From positions 1 to 47,850 of IMG/VR virus record IMGVR_UViG_3300005663_000071: a stretch of DNA of 47,850 nucleotides; one strand, given 5' to 3'. Under the pieces are notes generated by a model, which saw nothing but the letters and a program-made list of their open reading frames with translations, was not told the DNA's origin and made no database searches. The position numbers and the translations under genes are program-made. This DNA comes from a virus. Below, one piece after another: positions 46,437 to 47,850 of this stretch (positions within the stretch are counted from its first letter, which is position 1; each line of letters begins with the position of its first letter).

Positions 46437-46630
46437 TAGTTTTTGCTCTTTATAACCGAATACCGGCTGGCCGATGTATACTCCTCCGAGTGCATTGTCA
46501 GCTTAACTGGCATTGACGTGCCCCCGGCAAGGTTGCTACGGGTGTCGTGACGGGCTGAAATGGGATACGACGACCCTACTGTGTAGGTGAGAGCGTTAAG
46601 AACATATTAAGCCCTTTGCCAGTATTTTTG
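46437..46630 (+). ncRNA. Structured non-coding RNA, copy B
   Basis: Shares TAGTTTTTGCTCTTTATAAC, ATACCGGCTGGCCGATGT, GCATTGTCAG and GTGTCGTGACGGG (46542-46554) with the RNA at 152-450, in the same order. Equivalent helices use different bases: ACTGGCA/TGCCAGT (46506-46512/46617-46623), and CCCG-GCAA-GG-TTGC-CGGG (46523-46542). The extra domain present in copy A is absent. Ends with TTTTT (46624-46628) after the closing helix, so it may self-terminate. Confidence 0.6.
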
Positions 46631-46653
46631 AACTATTAAGGAATATTTAATAC

Positions 46654-46905
46654 ATGACAAGAAGACACGATCCATTTGAGCAATGCTTAAAAGAAGTGAC
46701 CAGTGACAAGGCAAAACGCGAAATCAGTGTTAATCGCAATGTAGTGCGGGTCTTGGTGCATGAGATAGTCAAGGATGATCCCCCTGGAACCGATTTAAGG
46801 CCGGGGTCGACAAGTTTAAGAAAACGCCCGAAAGAAGTGACCCAAGAACAATCTAATAAAATTCTCCGATATGCCCGAAGAGTATTACGAGAGGTGCTAA
46901 ATTGA
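46654..46905 (+). CDS. Small basic protein (83 aa)
   Basis: 83 residues, basic: MTRRHDPFEQCLKEVTSDKA and a C-terminal helix SNKILRYARRVLREVLN; the middle (VRVLVHEIVKDDPP) is mixed. AAGGAAT upstream. First gene after structured RNA copy B. Function unknown. Confidence 0.5.
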   Translation: MTRRHDPFEQCLKEVTSDKAKREISVNRNVVRVLVHEIVKDDPPGTDLRPGSTSLRKRPKEVTQEQSNKILRYARRVLREVLN

Positions 46906-46910
46906 GAAGC

Positions 46911-47072
46911 ATGACTTTAACCGAACAAGTTGAGACGTCCGAAAAGCATCCGGTCACGATAAAGCGACTAAAAGAAGTTGATATTATGCTGAATATTGCC
47001 CTTTTCTTGGAAAGTCAATTCAATTCACCTCCGGCAAACATACCACCATTGAGCAGCGGAAAGAGAAAATGA
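46911..47072 (+). CDS. Small protein with conserved tail NIPPLSSGKRK (second copy)
   Basis: 53 residues from the ATG at 46911; a TTG at 46902 overlapping the previous stop is an alternative. Ends FLESQFNSPPANIPPLSSGKRK-like, matching the tail of the protein at 699-914. The two are paralogues; the N-terminal half has diverged. The shared tail suggests a conserved binding function for this basic peptide. Confidence 0.6.
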   Translation: MTLTEQVETSEKHPVTIKRLKEVDIMLNIALFLESQFNSPPANIPPLSSGKRK

Positions 47073-47075
47073 AAA

Positions 47076-47246
47076 ATGGATTGCTTCCCAGAGATAACTA
47101 AACAGATCACAGGCACAGAATCTTTCTTGCTCCAGTTGATAGACAAGGACAGCACAATCGATCAGGAAACGAACCGGGATAAGGCAATAGAATCCCTTGA
47201 GGTGTTCAAACAAGATATGAAAGAACTGCAAAGGAGCTTTGAGTAA
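47076..47246 (+). CDS. Small acidic helical protein (56 aa)
   Basis: The ATG at 47076 opens 56 codons; predicted helical and charged (FLLQLIDKDSTIDQE, then ALESLEVFKQDMKEL-like ending SFE). Occupies the same place as the 50-residue gene at 932-1084 in the left cassette. Overlaps the next gene by one base. Confidence 0.5.
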   Translation: MDCFPEITKQITGTESFLLQLIDKDSTIDQETNRDKAIESLEVFKQDMKELQRSFE

Positions 47247-47389
47247 TGATAAAGCGATGGATAGCAAAGTTGTTAGGCAAGCGGTTCATAGCTTGGGACA
47301 TGGCGCATGGCAACGATTACAGCGTAAAGGTGACAGGGCACAAGCACAATGGCATAATCTATATCGACGAGATAGAGTATTTCAATTAA
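47246..47389 (+). CDS. Small hypothetical protein (47 aa)
   Basis: The ATG at 47246 overlaps the previous stop (TAATG). Basic start (MIKRWIAKLLGKRF) then AWDMAHGNDYSVKVTGHKHN and GIIYIDEIEYF, a beta-hairpin-like end. Last gene before the terminator element. Family unknown. Confidence 0.5.
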   Translation: MIKRWIAKLLGKRFIAWDMAHGNDYSVKVTGHKHNGIIYIDEIEYFN

Positions 47390-47402
47390 AAACTAAATAC
47401 AT

Positions 47403-47498
47403 CGGGTAGTCCTCGACAGGCATGTTGAGGCTCGAAGAAACAATCAAAGCGGTCGTTAGGGACCTATCTCCTTGACGATCGCTTTTTTTGTGCCCGAA
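47403..47498 (+). terminator. Terminator within a conserved intergenic RNA element (copy 3 of 3)
   Basis: AGCGGTCGT (47448-47456) pairs with ACGATCGCT (47475-47483) over 9 bp with one wobble, then seven Ts. Upstream: AAAACTAAATA, CGGG (47403-47406), CCT...AGG (47411-47420). Downstream: GTGCCCGAA (47490-47498). The layout matches 1571-1665. Confidence 0.8.
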
Positions 47499-47511
47499 AA
47501 GGAGACAAGCT

Positions 47512-47700
47512 ATGAGTATTCAAGAGCTTGAGGTGAGGTTGCGCGCGTTGGGCGACGAGGGGGAAAAGATCCTCAAGGCCGCCACGGACGAAAAGCGCAA
47601 GCTGACGGACGAAGAAGACGCCCGGCTGAAAGAGATCGACGCGGAGGTGGCCGAAGCCGGCGCCGACGTCGCGGACATCAAGAAGCGGGCTGCGGCATGA
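47512..47700 (+). CDS. HK97-type capsid delta-domain-like fragment, GC-rich
   Basis: 62 residues from the ATG at 47512 (GGAG 8 bases upstream). IQELEVRLRALGDEGEKIL then RKLTDEEDARLKEIDAEVAE resembles the coiled-coil N-terminal (delta/scaffold) region of HK97-fold capsid precursors, but the reading frame stops right after it. The DNA is much richer in G and C than the rest of the window. Probably a transferred gene fragment; a stand-alone small coiled-coil protein is the alternative. Confidence 0.5.
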   Translation: MSIQELEVRLRALGDEGEKILKAATDEKRKLTDEEDARLKEIDAEVAEAGADVADIKKRAAA

Positions 47701-47806
47701 CCACGGTGAAGGAACGCACGACGGGTCGAAGGTGCACTCGGCCCTATCCATGAGGCAAAGGCGTGTCACGATCCGCTTTCGCATTGGTGGTAGCCCCAGG
47801 TTAATG

Positions 47807-47850
47807 AGCCGCGTAGCTTAAAGGTAAAGCACCGTGGATGACACGGAAGA
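47807..47850 (+). tRNA. 5' part of a tRNA-like gene, cut by the window edge
   Basis: AGCCGCG (acceptor, 47807-47813), TA, D arm GCTT-AAAGGTA-AAGC (47816-47830) with the GG of a D loop, then an arm CCGTG-GATGA-CACGG (47832-47846) whose loop is only 5 nt. The T arm and 3' acceptor are outside the window, so identity cannot be assigned. The stretch 47701-47806 contains no gene I can support. Confidence 0.45.

Noticed and set aside
1-47850. Host chromosomal flank of a prophage
   Set aside because: Sequence on both sides of the attachment core is phage-like and carries matching arm repeats, so no attL/attR junction is seen. The GC-rich right edge could still be foreign, and I cannot exclude host DNA beyond about 47500.

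Overview
The window looks like most of the genome of a temperate tailed phage with a podovirus-like (P22/N4-like) virion, or a contig or prophage-derived segment carrying it. The main support is the gene order: small and large terminase, a large P22-like portal, scaffold, an N4-gp56-type coat protein, adaptor and tail proteins, three internal/ejection proteins, fibres, then a replication/recombination region, a tyrosine integrase and an attachment site. The attachment site carries only the 3' half of a tRNA-Thr(UGU) gene with arm-site-like repeats on both sides, which fits an intact attP in phage (not chromosomal) form. The host is not identifiable. Lipoprotein-type and Sec-type signal peptides on several phage proteins suggest a diderm host, but this is inference. 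The last ~340 bases are clearly GC-richer than the rest.

Layout. 1-1660: end of a gene entering from the left, about 450 bases of structured non-coding RNA and tRNA-like sequence, then small genes and a Tad2-like (anti-Thoeris) protein, closed by a terminator element. 1700-2650: a leftward operon of four small genes with its own promoter and terminator. 2740-29050: the rightward late region (packaging, head, tail, fibres, ejection proteins, probable holin-type membrane proteins). 29044-29870: small leftward membrane genes and a leftward DNA-binding-like gene, the latter divergent from the rightward early region. 30008-43485: early region with a DUF4116-like repeat protein flanked by 40-bp direct repeats, a Rad50/SbcC-like ATPase, a putative annealing protein, a metallo-beta-lactamase-fold nuclease candidate, NinB-like and NinG-like proteins, a replication protein with internal iteron-like repeats, many small zinc-ribbon and membrane proteins, a small HTH/excisionase-like protein and a radical SAM protein. 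43469-45290: leftward integrase operon with a pseudoknot-capable leader. 45300-45540: attP. 45605-47850: a second small-gene region that is a diverged relative of the left end.

The most interesting signals are: (1) two diverged copies of a structured RNA (152-450 and 46437-46630) that keep the same helices through compensatory changes; the left copy carries an extra ~148-nt domain and runs into a 141-nt tRNA-like fold; (2) a three-copy intergenic RNA element joined to terminators; (3) a leader with a-b-a'-b' pairing starting at the predicted transcription start of the integrase operon; (4) a 66-bp tandem-repeat gene bracketed by near-perfect direct repeats; (5) fibre proteins with secretion signals; and (6) several partial gene duplications (start of terL, start of a tail gene, a stand-alone HK97-like capsid delta-domain fragment). 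No endolysin was recognised.
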